This document shows, piece by piece, positions 1 through 5,110 of a DNA stretch of 5,177 bases. A program made the translations under genes and the position numbers. Numbering within the stretch: position 1 is the stretch's first letter; each line of letters opens with the position of its first letter. The stretch comes from Bdellovibrio sp. (GTDB lineage: Bacteria > Bdellovibrionota > Bdellovibrionia > Bdellovibrionales > UBA1609): positions 1-5,177 of the forward strand of contig RFKI01000238.1 of assembly GCA_003694355.1 (NCBI GenBank), read 5' to 3'. The notes under the pieces are model-generated. The model saw only the letters and a program-made list of their open reading frames with translations. It was not told the origin of the DNA and did no database searches.

Positions 1-89
1 AAAATCATATAGCCCAAATAAATTCTCAACACAGCCACAGGAAACAAATGTCCTACATATTTGGCACTTTCAAAAAACGCAACTAACAT
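1..89 (-). CDS. Partial CDS: N-terminus of a hydrophobic, probable membrane protein (DoxX-like?)
   Basis: An open frame begins at ATG 89..87 on the minus strand and runs off the left edge after 29 codons without a stop. The start is well supported: AAGGA (102..98) lies 8 nt upstream, and an in-frame TGA (104..102) excludes longer versions. The peptide begins MLVAFFESAKYVGHLFP and continues into VAVLRIYLGYMI, an amphipathic then hydrophobic run that would suit a first transmembrane helix. The LRIYLGY pattern recalls the first helix of DoxX-family small membrane proteins, but 29 residues are too few to assign a family. It lies 32 nt downstream of the nth stop on the same strand, so co-transcription with nth is likely. 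Seen: reading frame, ribosome site and hydrophobicity. Inferred: membrane location and the tentative DoxX link. Confidence 0.6.
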   Translation of the reverse strand, partial: MLVAFFESAKYVGHLFPVAVLRIYLGYMI

Positions 90-121
90 GAATACTATCC
101 TTCATCCTACCAGAAAGACTG

Positions 122-748
122 TCAAAACTTTTTCGGACATAGATCCTCTAAAAAACACTTTTCACATAAAGGGCGACGCGCTTTACAAATTTGTCTTCCA
201 TGAAGAATCAACCAATGAGAAAAAGCAATCCAGTCTTTTTTCGGCACCACCTTCATTAGCTCTCTTTCTATAATTTGAGGGTTTTTGCTATCTACCAGCC
301 CCAATCGACGACTCAATCGAGTCACATGAGTGTCCACCACAATTCCACTGGAAATTCCAAAGGCATTGCCCAAAACCACATTAGCTGTTTTACGGCCAAC
401 TCCTGGAAGCTTCACCAAACTCTCCAGATCCTTTGGCACTTTCCCATGATACTTTTCCACAAGCTCTCGACAACAGGCTTTGATATTCCTGGCTTTATTT
501 TTATAAAAGCCTGTTGAGTAAATATCCTTTTCTAGCTCAGACAGCTTAGCTTCAGCATAGTCCTTAGCTGATCGATATTTTTTAAAAAGCGTTTTTGTCA
601 CTTCATTGACTCTTTCATCCGTACACTGGGCACTTAAAATAGTCGCAACCAAAAGCTCTAGGGGATTGTGATGAACCAAAGCACACTGTGGATTGGGGTA
701 ATATTTTTTAAATCTCCGAATAATCTGTTGTACCCGTTTTTTATCCAA
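122..748 (-). CDS. nth: Endonuclease III (bifunctional DNA glycosylase / AP lyase)
   Basis: This is a base-excision repair enzyme that removes oxidised pyrimidines and nicks the resulting abasic site by beta-elimination in the cytoplasm. The 208-residue protein has the full family signature. The helix-hairpin-helix LPGVGRKTANVV (residues 114-125) contains catalytic Lys120. Asp139 in VVDTHV is the conserved catalytic aspartate. Four cysteines (188, 195, 198, 204) in C-x6-C-x2-C-x5-C spacing form the [4Fe-4S] cluster site near the C-terminus. Length and residue positions match the E. coli enzyme almost exactly. The start is TTG (748..746), with AGGAG 6 nt upstream. An in-frame TAA at 763..761 rules out a longer form, and the next in-frame Met is residue 165. 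It is divergent from the GNAT gene and heads a leftward pair with the partial membrane-protein gene. MutY is excluded by length and by the lack of its C-terminal domain. Confidence 0.97.
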   Translation of the reverse strand: MDKKRVQQIIRRFKKYYPNPQCALVHHNPLELLVATILSAQCTDERVNEVTKTLFKKYRSAKDYAEAKLSELEKDIYSTGFYKNKARNIKACCRELVEKYHGKVPKDLESLVKLPGVGRKTANVVLGNAFGISSGIVVDTHVTRLSRRLGLVDSKNPQIIERELMKVVPKKDWIAFSHWLILHGRQICKARRPLCEKCFLEDLCPKKF

Positions 749-754
749 AACTCT

Positions 755-759
755 CTCCT
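755..759 (-). promoter_or_regulatory. Ribosome binding site fixing the TTG start of nth
   Basis: AGGAG on the minus strand lies 6 nt before TTG 748..746. It sits between the start and the in-frame stop at 763..761, so it decides the non-ATG start of nth. Confidence 0.75.
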
Positions 760-760
760 C

Positions 761-780
761 TTAGACTTTCATTAGACTTT
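761..780. repeat. Tandem direct repeat TTAGACTTT, 11-bp period
   Basis: TTAGACTTT occurs at 761-769 and again at 772-780, separated by 2 nt. The 11-bp period is about one helical turn, the geometry used by many regulators that bind direct repeats. The second copy overlaps the left arm of the palindrome at 769-790. The regulator, if any, is unknown. Confidence 0.45.
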
Positions 781-790
781 GGTCTAATGA
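769..790. repeat. Perfect 9-bp inverted repeat, candidate operator
   Basis: The arms TCATTAGAC (769-777) and GTCTAATGA (782-790) are perfect reverse complements around the 4-nt loop TTTG. No T-run follows on either strand, so it does not look like an intrinsic terminator. Its position 21 nt upstream of the nth start, over the probable nth promoter, suits a repressor or activator site. It could also form a hairpin in the nth leader. The structure is seen directly; the role is inferred. Confidence 0.55.
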
Positions 791-886
791 CCCTTGAGCT
801 AACCGTCAAGTTCTTAGTCGAGTCTCTTGCTTGAAACTAACATCTTATAAAAAGCTTCAGTAAAATAAAAAAGAAGGAGGGTTATC

Positions 887-1987
887 ATGGAAGATCCCCG
901 ATCCCCAACACCTCAAGAACGAGATAAAGTTGTTGAGTTTCTAGATACTCAATTACGACCCAATGTTTCCTGGAGTATTGCAGAAGAATACCCCCTTGCT
1001 TTTTCCAAAGATAAAATCAAAAATTCAAAAATCATTACTGAAAACTCCCTTCCCATTGCTCATGCTCACATGGAAACACTTCTTATCAAAACACCCCTCG
1101 GACTTTTTAAGGTCGCTGCTATTGGGAGCGTTGTGACTCACCCCCAATTTCGCAATAAAGGGTTAAGTCAAAAAATTCTTAATCAGTGCCTCAAAGAAGC
1201 CAAAGATCAACTCTGTGACTTTGCCATTCTATGGACAGATCTCTTCGACTTCTATCGAAAGCTTGATTTTGAACTGGCAGGACATGAGTACAGTTTAAAA
1301 ATACCCTTGTCCTGGAAAAACAAACCGCTCCCTGAAAATTTTCGATTCTTGAATAGCATCAAGGTCAAAGCTTCTGAAATTTTAAAAATCTATAACACTC
1401 ATCGAACAGGCACTTTAAGAACAGCCAAAGACATTGAAAATTTTTTGAAAATTCCCAACACATCCTTATTTACTGCCTGGGACAAAAAAACCAATCAGCT
1501 TCTGGCTTACGCTGTAGAAGGAAAAGGAGCGGATTTAACAAATTACATTCATGAGTGGGGAGGAAAAGTTTCTGCCTTTATTCCCCTTTTACAATTTGCT
1601 CAATCTCATTATTCTCAATCCTTGACCCTCATTGCTCCCCGCCATTCTGAAAACTTGATTCGACAAATGAGTCACAATGGAGCGGACTTGCATAAAGGTT
1701 ATCTGGGAATGATACGCATCCTACATCCACAGAATATTTTCTTTAAAATGCAACGTTATGCTCGCCAGCTAGGATACACGGATGTCATTTGTACTTGTAT
1801 TGAAGACAAATTTGTTCTTGGGTATAAAAATGACCTCGTTGGAATCTCCTCTTTAAGAAGTCTAACCCAGATTCTTTTTGGCCCCCTTAAACTGGAAGAG
1901 GCTGTCCGGATCAAACCACAAACAAAAGAAGTTTTAGAAAAAATCCTTCCGCTACCCATGTGGGTATGGGGATGGGATTCCATTTAA
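887..1987 (+). CDS. GNAT-family N-acetyltransferase, Eis-like multi-domain type
   Basis: The product is predicted to transfer an acetyl group from acetyl-CoA to an unknown amine substrate in the cytoplasm. The 366-residue protein is about twice the size of a single GNAT domain. The N-terminal domain carries the acetyl-CoA-binding motif A: strand VAAIGSVVTHP, then the turn R89-N-K-G92-L-S94, a variant of (R/Q)xxGx(G/A). The GNAT-typical FYRKLDF follows at 122-128. Residues 160-260 read like a second degenerate GNAT-like half (THRTGTLRT, LLAYAVEGKG, then IHEWGG). The C-terminus ends in LPMWVWGWDSI, a hydrophobic tail resembling those of other long Eis-type GNATs, where the terminus reaches the active site. 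The ATG at 887 has AAGGAGG 6 nt upstream. A 26-nt gap separates its stop from the next gene's start, so the two are probably co-transcribed. Family is confident; substrate and the Eis comparison are inference. Confidence 0.85.
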   Translation: MEDPRSPTPQERDKVVEFLDTQLRPNVSWSIAEEYPLAFSKDKIKNSKIITENSLPIAHAHMETLLIKTPLGLFKVAAIGSVVTHPQFRNKGLSQKILNQCLKEAKDQLCDFAILWTDLFDFYRKLDFELAGHEYSLKIPLSWKNKPLPENFRFLNSIKVKASEILKIYNTHRTGTLRTAKDIENFLKIPNTSLFTAWDKKTNQLLAYAVEGKGADLTNYIHEWGGKVSAFIPLLQFAQSHYSQSLTLIAPRHSENLIRQMSHNGADLHKGYLGMIRILHPQNIFFKMQRYARQLGYTDVICTCIEDKFVLGYKNDLVGISSLRSLTQILFGPLKLEEAVRIKPQTKEVLEKILPLPMWVWGWDSI

Positions 1988-2000
1988 TTTCACATAAAAA

Positions 2001-2005
2001 AGGAG
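2001..2005 (+). promoter_or_regulatory. Ribosome binding site fixing the TTG start at 2014
   Basis: AGGAG, within AAAAAAGGAG, ends 8 nt before TTG 2014-2016. The earlier in-frame starts (GTG 1960, ATG 1966, ATG 1972) lie inside the GNAT coding sequence and have no comparable site, so TTG 2014 is preferred. Confidence 0.7.
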
Positions 2006-2013
2006 AACGACCC

Positions 2014-2874
2014 TTGAAAAATCTTCCTTTATTCTTATTTTTGCACTTTCTTATCGGAGGCCTTCTCCTTGGTTTTTTCTTTTCACCAGGATGCACAGCC
2101 TCCATTGAAGAAAAGGACGCTCCTCTAGGAAAACAAGCCACCGTTTATGAAGTGGTCAGCGCCATTAAAGAAGCCTTGGGCGATAACAATATCTTAAAAG
2201 CCAAAACGGGAGCAGCCGTACTCTATGAAAGCAATATCCGCGTAAACACCAGTGGCGTTAAACTTCGACAAACTCTTTTACAAAAACTTATTGCCAAAAA
2301 ATCAGACAAAAATGGAAACATCCGACTAGTCTTGGAAGAAATATTTACAGATTATCTCGTTAAAGAGCCCTCTCCCGTAAAAAGAGAACGTGTTATCGAC
2401 ATTAAAGCTCCTCACAGCTCCTCTATCTTTTCCATAGCTTCACTAAACAACAAAATATTAAACAATGTAATCCCTTTATTTTTACCAAAAGCTCTTCAAC
2501 TTCAAGATAATCCACCAGAAAAAGAGCCCAGACAAACCTTTCATGACTTAAAGGTCCAACACCTTCAACTGCGCCCCCCTCGAAGAGTTCGAGAATCTCC
2601 TCATTGTGCCAATATTCCTAATTGTCAACTCGATGTTACTCAAGTATCTTACACCATCGCTTTCTGGAAAGAAAATCAGCTTACTTTCAGAGTGAAAAAA
2701 ACCTCTCTCTATTCTCCTCAAATCCCTTATATTGCCACTCCCTCAAAAGACTTCCCTCTCCTTAGCTTACCTGTTCTCAGTGACTGCTATAAATATGTTT
2801 ACCATGAAGAAGACAAGAAATACCTTGTTAGCGAGTGCATCGTTCTGAGGGACTTTCAGTATCAAGACCTCTAA
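2014..2874 (+). CDS. Unrecognised exported protein or lipoprotein
   Basis: I do not recognise the family. With the TTG start the protein has 286 residues. It begins with Lys2 and a hydrophobic run (residues 4-23), then SPGC with Cys27, consistent with a Sec signal and possible lipidation. The lipobox is poor because Pro is at -2 and Ser at -3, so cleavage by signal peptidase I after CTA (27-29) is an alternative. Residues 40-130 look like a folded alpha/beta segment; 165-195 are rich in Pro, Arg and Lys. The C-terminal part (196-286) contains the other four cysteines (198, 204, 258, 275), which could form two disulfides in the periplasm. It ends with ECIVLRDFQYQDL. Longer in-frame starts from 1960 would overlap the GNAT gene by 28 nt and place a charged, His-containing segment before the signal. 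Its stop overlaps the elbB stop by 4 bp, tail to tail. Export is likely; function is unknown. Confidence 0.75.
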   Translation: MKNLPLFLFLHFLIGGLLLGFFFSPGCTASIEEKDAPLGKQATVYEVVSAIKEALGDNNILKAKTGAAVLYESNIRVNTSGVKLRQTLLQKLIAKKSDKNGNIRLVLEEIFTDYLVKEPSPVKRERVIDIKAPHSSSIFSIASLNNKILNNVIPLFLPKALQLQDNPPEKEPRQTFHDLKVQHLQLRPPRRVRESPHCANIPNCQLDVTQVSYTIAFWKENQLTFRVKKTSLYSPQIPYIATPSKDFPLLSLPVLSDCYKYVYHEEDKKYLVSECIVLRDFQYQDL

Positions 2875-3518
2875 GCCATTTCCACAAGCTCTTTAATTGC
2901 TCCTTGTATCCCTTTAAAGACTTGAGCTGGCTTTGCATTATACATATAAGCTGGAGTAGTAATTACTTTAAACTCTCTATCAGTCACATAGTCATCTACA
3001 GCACATTTCTCATGATGAGCTCCTGTTTTTTCAATTTCTGCAGCTGTTTCTGCATCCTCTCCGATAGTCACAGTAATTCCCTTTGAACCTAATACTCTTG
3101 CAATTAAAGCTGGAGCTATACAGATGGCACAAATAGGTTTAGAGGATTCATGAAACTCTTTTATCACTCGTTCCACATCAGGAAGAACTTCACAATTAGC
3201 CCCCTTTTGGGCCCAGGAGCAAAGATGTAAGGCCACACCAAAGCCACCCGGAAAAGCAAGGCCATCAAAATCATTTGAAGAAAGTTGCGATAATGGATTC
3301 ACATCACCTCGAGCAATACGAGCAGCTTCTTGCAAAATATTTCGTGTTCCAGAAGAACTTCCATCAATATGGTTAACAGCTTGGAACTCCATATCTGGAG
3401 CAAAAACTTTATATTCTGCATTGTTTTGAGTTAATGAAATCAAAGTACTCACTGACTCTGTAATTTCAGCTCCATCTTTAAAACCACACCCTGAAAGAAC
3501 AACGGCTATTTTTTTCAT
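2871..3518 (-). CDS. elbB: ElbB-like DJ-1/PfpI family protein (glyoxalase-type)
   Basis: This is a class I glutamine-amidotransferase-like protein of the ElbB subgroup. E. coli ElbB has glyoxalase-type activity on small dicarbonyls in vitro and was historically linked to isoprenoid yield; its cellular role is uncertain. At 215 residues it has nearly the length of E. coli ElbB. Visible family features are the N-terminal strand KKIAVVLSGCGFKDGAEITES, with the probable active-site Glu18; FPGGFG (89-94), the turn near the active site; and nucleophile-elbow Cys133 in CAICIAPA. EKCAVDDYVTDREFKVITTPAYM (170-192) is also typical of ElbB. ATG 3518..3516 has AAAAGGAG 7 nt upstream. It is the last gene of the leftward cluster, 55 nt after the crotonase gene, and a 3539-3557 stem-loop precedes its ribosome site. 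Assignment to ElbB is strong; the physiological substrate is not known. Confidence 0.92.
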   Translation of the reverse strand: MKKIAVVLSGCGFKDGAEITESVSTLISLTQNNAEYKVFAPDMEFQAVNHIDGSSSGTRNILQEAARIARGDVNPLSQLSSNDFDGLAFPGGFGVALHLCSWAQKGANCEVLPDVERVIKEFHESSKPICAICIAPALIARVLGSKGITVTIGEDAETAAEIEKTGAHHEKCAVDDYVTDREFKVITTPAYMYNAKPAQVFKGIQGAIKELVEMA

Positions 3519-3538
3519 AAGCTATCTCCTTTTTATCT

Positions 3539-3557
3539 CTCCTACAAAATATAGGAG
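3539..3557 (-). repeat. Small stem-loop in the elbB leader with an SD-like arm
   Basis: The perfect 6-bp arms CTCCTA (3539-3544) and TAGGAG (3552-3557) flank a 7-nt loop. In the leftward transcript the first arm is CCUCCUA, complementary to a Shine-Dalgarno sequence, and the second contains AGGAG. The real elbB ribosome site, with a second AGGAG (3530..3526), follows 8 nt later. No U-run follows, so this is not an intrinsic terminator. It may modulate elbB translation; that role is inference. Confidence 0.4.
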
Positions 3558-3573
3558 GGTTTCGTCTTTTCTG

Positions 3574-4284
3574 TCAATTGTCCTGTTTTTTATAAGGAGA
3601 AAGGGCTTTTCTATGAGCTTTTCCTAACCATAATTTTTCAAACAAAGATTTTTCATCCTTGGGCTGTTTCTTAAAATCCCTTAAAGGATCTAAAAAATAG
3701 GAAGAAGCCCTCTCTAACCAACTATAAGCTCGCTGAAATAACAAAGAAGTGCTACAAACCTCATCAACGAGCCCTAAATCAGCTGCTTCATAAGCACTAA
3801 CATGGCTTGCCTCAAGGTAGAGACGTGAAAGCAAACCTTCTGGAATCAAACGCTTCCATCTCTGTTCTCCACCCCAACCAAAACTCAAACCCACTTTACG
3901 TTGCCAAAACCCGAGAAAACTATGAGGGGCCGAAATACGATAATCAAAAGCAGAAATAAGCTCCATACCACCCCCGTAACAATCTCCCTCAATCACGCAA
4001 CATGTGGGATAAGGATATTGTGACAGTTTTTCCAGCACACAGGCAATCTGGTCATTAACCCTTAGGCCTTCTTCTTTTTGCATATATGCATATTTTTTTA
4101 AATTACCCCCTGAACAAAAATACCGACTTCCTTCAGAATAAAAAAGAACTCCCTTAAAAGAAGAAGAGTCTAACTGCAAAGCCTGATCCAGTTGCTGCGC
4201 CTCTTCTAAACTAAAGCTATTTGCTGTTTCTAGATTTTTTAAACAAAGATGCAAAAAATTTCTCTTTATTAAAATCTCTAACAC
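3574..4284 (-). CDS. Crotonase-fold protein (enoyl-CoA hydratase/isomerase family)
   Basis: The family binds acyl-CoA thioesters and stabilises an enolate in an oxyanion hole. Both oxyanion-hole segments are visible: FCSGGNL (56-62) and GDCYGGGMEL (100-109). Glu108 matches the first catalytic Glu of rat enoyl-CoA hydratase (Glu144). The second catalytic Glu (Glu164 in rat) is not seen; the matching stretch is GFWQRKVGLSFGWGG, with Lys or Arg there. That argues against a standard hydratase and fits a decarboxylase, isomerase or other crotonase reaction. The later ASHVSAYEAADLGLVDEV (159-176) is the usual family helix. At 236 residues it is shorter than typical members (about 255-290). The GTG start (4284..4282) is the first possible start after an in-frame TGA at 4311..4309. 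It lacks a clear ribosome site and lies 10 nt after the PilZ gene stop, suggesting translational coupling. Family is confident; the reaction is unknown. Confidence 0.9.
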   Translation of the reverse strand: MLEILIKRNFLHLCLKNLETANSFSLEEAQQLDQALQLDSSSFKGVLFYSEGSRYFCSGGNLKKYAYMQKEEGLRVNDQIACVLEKLSQYPYPTCCVIEGDCYGGGMELISAFDYRISAPHSFLGFWQRKVGLSFGWGGEQRWKRLIPEGLLSRLYLEASHVSAYEAADLGLVDEVCSTSLLFQRAYSWLERASSYFLDPLRDFKKQPKDEKSLFEKLWLGKAHRKALSPYKKQDN

Positions 4285-4294
4285 GGTAAATATA

Positions 4295-5017
4295 TTATGC
4301 CTTATCCATCATCATTTTATAAACATCTTTAGAGGAGACAAACATCATTCCGGCCCCCATGCGACCTGAACAGTCTCCCTTTCGAGTCACCCAAACAACT
4401 TTAGCATTAAGGGTTCTTTGTTTTTTCATATCTTGAAGATCCACAGTGACCCTTAACATATCCCCAGCAGCAAGAGAAGGGTTTCCATTAAACTCACAAT
4501 AAATACCCCCTTTAGAAAGGTTGTACATATCTGATTTATGCTGTCCTCCATCTAAAATCGTCTCTATCATGGCTGGTTGATTCGTCAGATACCTCTTAAA
4601 ACGCTGTTTTGGAATTCTTTTAGAAATGAGAAGTTTCCTTGTAATTCCCGCAAGGGCTTTTTCTGTATAGGGCTCCTCTAAGAAATATAACCCCAAAGAC
4701 GGGTTACTCCAAACTTGATCCTCATCAACTGATAGCTGTTCTTCTAAAGCAAGGATAGGAAAAGCATACCCTTGCATCCGAAGTGACATAATAAATTCCA
4801 AATCGTCTTTTTCAAAAATTTGTTTTTTTAAAACCAGCAAATGAAAATTACTACTAGAAATCAAAGAATTAAAGTTTCTAGACCCAATAGCTGTAAATAC
4901 TTGATATGGCAACCTTGCTTCTAGCACTCGACGGATGGACATAACATCTGTCCTTGAGTCGGAATATACTAAAATTTTTTGCACAATATCCCCCTCTCTC
5001 TCCCCTGCGGGAGGCAT
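4295..5017 (-). CDS. Pseudo-receiver / PilZ-domain protein
   Basis: This is a two-domain cytoplasmic regulator of up to 240 residues. Residues 13-130 follow the beta-alpha pattern of a response-regulator receiver (QKILVYSDS, FHLLVLKK, FPILALEE, LYFLEEPYTEKAL). The phosphorylatable Asp is replaced by Lys64, the beta-4 Ser/Thr position is about Glu92, and the conserved beta-5 Lys is replaced by Glu115, so it should not be phosphorylated. Residues 137-237 are a PilZ domain. The N-x-S-x-x-G motif is intact (Asn166, Ser168, Gly171), and VVWVTRKGDCSGRMGAGMMFV matches the PilZ C-terminal strands. The Arg motif reads QRFKR (138-142), with Gln for the first Arg of RxxxR, so cyclic-di-GMP binding may be weak. 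The ATG at 5017 has GGAG 8 nt upstream. However, residues 1-11 look non-conserved, and GTG 4984, opening (M)QKILVYSDS, is at least as good a start. This is the first gene of the leftward cluster. Confidence 0.85.
   Translation of the reverse strand: MPPAGEREGDIVQKILVYSDSRTDVMSIRRVLEARLPYQVFTAIGSRNFNSLISSSNFHLLVLKKQIFEKDDLEFIMSLRMQGYAFPILALEEQLSVDEDQVWSNPSLGLYFLEEPYTEKALAGITRKLLISKRIPKQRFKRYLTNQPAMIETILDGGQHKSDMYNLSKGGIYCEFNGNPSLAAGDMLRVTVDLQDMKKQRTLNAKVVWVTRKGDCSGRMGAGMMFVSSKDVYKMMMDKA
4990..4996 (-). promoter_or_regulatory. Candidate ribosome site for an alternative GTG start (4984) of the PilZ gene
   Basis: GAGGGGG on the minus strand, part of a purine-rich run (4990-5004), ends 5 nt before GTG 4984..4982, and its GAGG core is 8 nt away. 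Starting here removes 11 residues and begins directly at the first receiver strand. Both starts have plausible sites, so the choice is open. Confidence 0.4.
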
Positions 5018-5063
5018 GACTTGTTCTCCATTTTTTTTGGATTTTAAAATACAGTCAGCTGCC

Positions 5064-5099
5064 CTAAAGTCTTATCGGTCATAACTTCCAGACTTTTAG
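5064..5099 (-). repeat. Stem-loop in the 5' leader of the PilZ cluster
   Basis: AAAGTCT (5066-5072) and AGACTTT (5090-5096) are perfect 7-bp inverted arms around a 17-nt loop. CTA/TAG extends them to CTAAAGTCT and AGACTTTTAG with one bulged base. If transcription starts near 5104 from the promoter at 5111-5139, this lies at the very 5' end of the mRNA, before the PilZ ribosome site. It could be an RNA structure or a downstream operator. The AGACTTT core is the same as in the nth upstream repeats. Confidence 0.45.
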
Positions 5100-5110
5100 C
5101 TAAAAAATAC

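Larger units (their letters stand above)
749..886. promoter_or_regulatory. Divergent promoter region between nth and the GNAT gene
   Basis: This 138-nt region has no credible small gene and must hold the promoters of both divergent units. For nth (minus strand) the best -35 is TTGACG at 809..804. The matching -10 is poor (TAGACC at 786..781, spacer 17) and lies inside the palindrome at 769-790. For the GNAT gene (plus strand) a -10-like TATAAA lies at 846-851 without a convincing -35 at the right distance; TTGCTT at 827-832 is too close. The GNAT ribosome site AAGGAGG is at 874-880. The region's function is clear from the gene layout, but the individual boxes are weak. Confidence 0.4.

Noticed and set aside
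61..517. Plus-strand open frames at 61-273 and 275-517
   Set aside because: They lie opposite nth and the partial membrane-protein gene, have no family features, and read as antisense shadows.
769..790. The palindrome upstream of nth as an intrinsic terminator
   Set aside because: No T-run follows on either strand, and it lies between divergent gene starts where no transcript needs to end.
1953..1966. Inverted repeat TACCCA-TG-TGGGTA near the end of the GNAT gene
   Set aside because: It is inside coding sequence for the conserved-looking PMWVW tail, has only a 2-nt loop and no T-run. Chance from codons is the simplest explanation.
887..1987. Toxin, defence or aminoglycoside-resistance role for the GNAT gene
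   Set aside because: There is no antitoxin-like partner, mobile element or resistance context; the fold alone does not give the substrate.
1960..2013. Longer start (GTG 1960, ATG 1966 or ATG 1972) for the exported protein
   Set aside because: These starts overlap the GNAT gene, lack a ribosome site and add a charged segment before the signal sequence. TTG 2014 has AGGAG at the right distance.
1756..2141. Minus-strand open frames opposite the end of the GNAT gene and the start of the exported-protein gene
   Set aside because: Low-complexity Arg/Lys/Pro-rich translations without motifs, antisense to two better-supported genes.
2835..3086. Plus-strand open frame opposite the end of elbB
   Set aside because: Antisense to a clear ElbB coding sequence; its Ser/Cys/Phe-rich composition is typical of a shadow frame.
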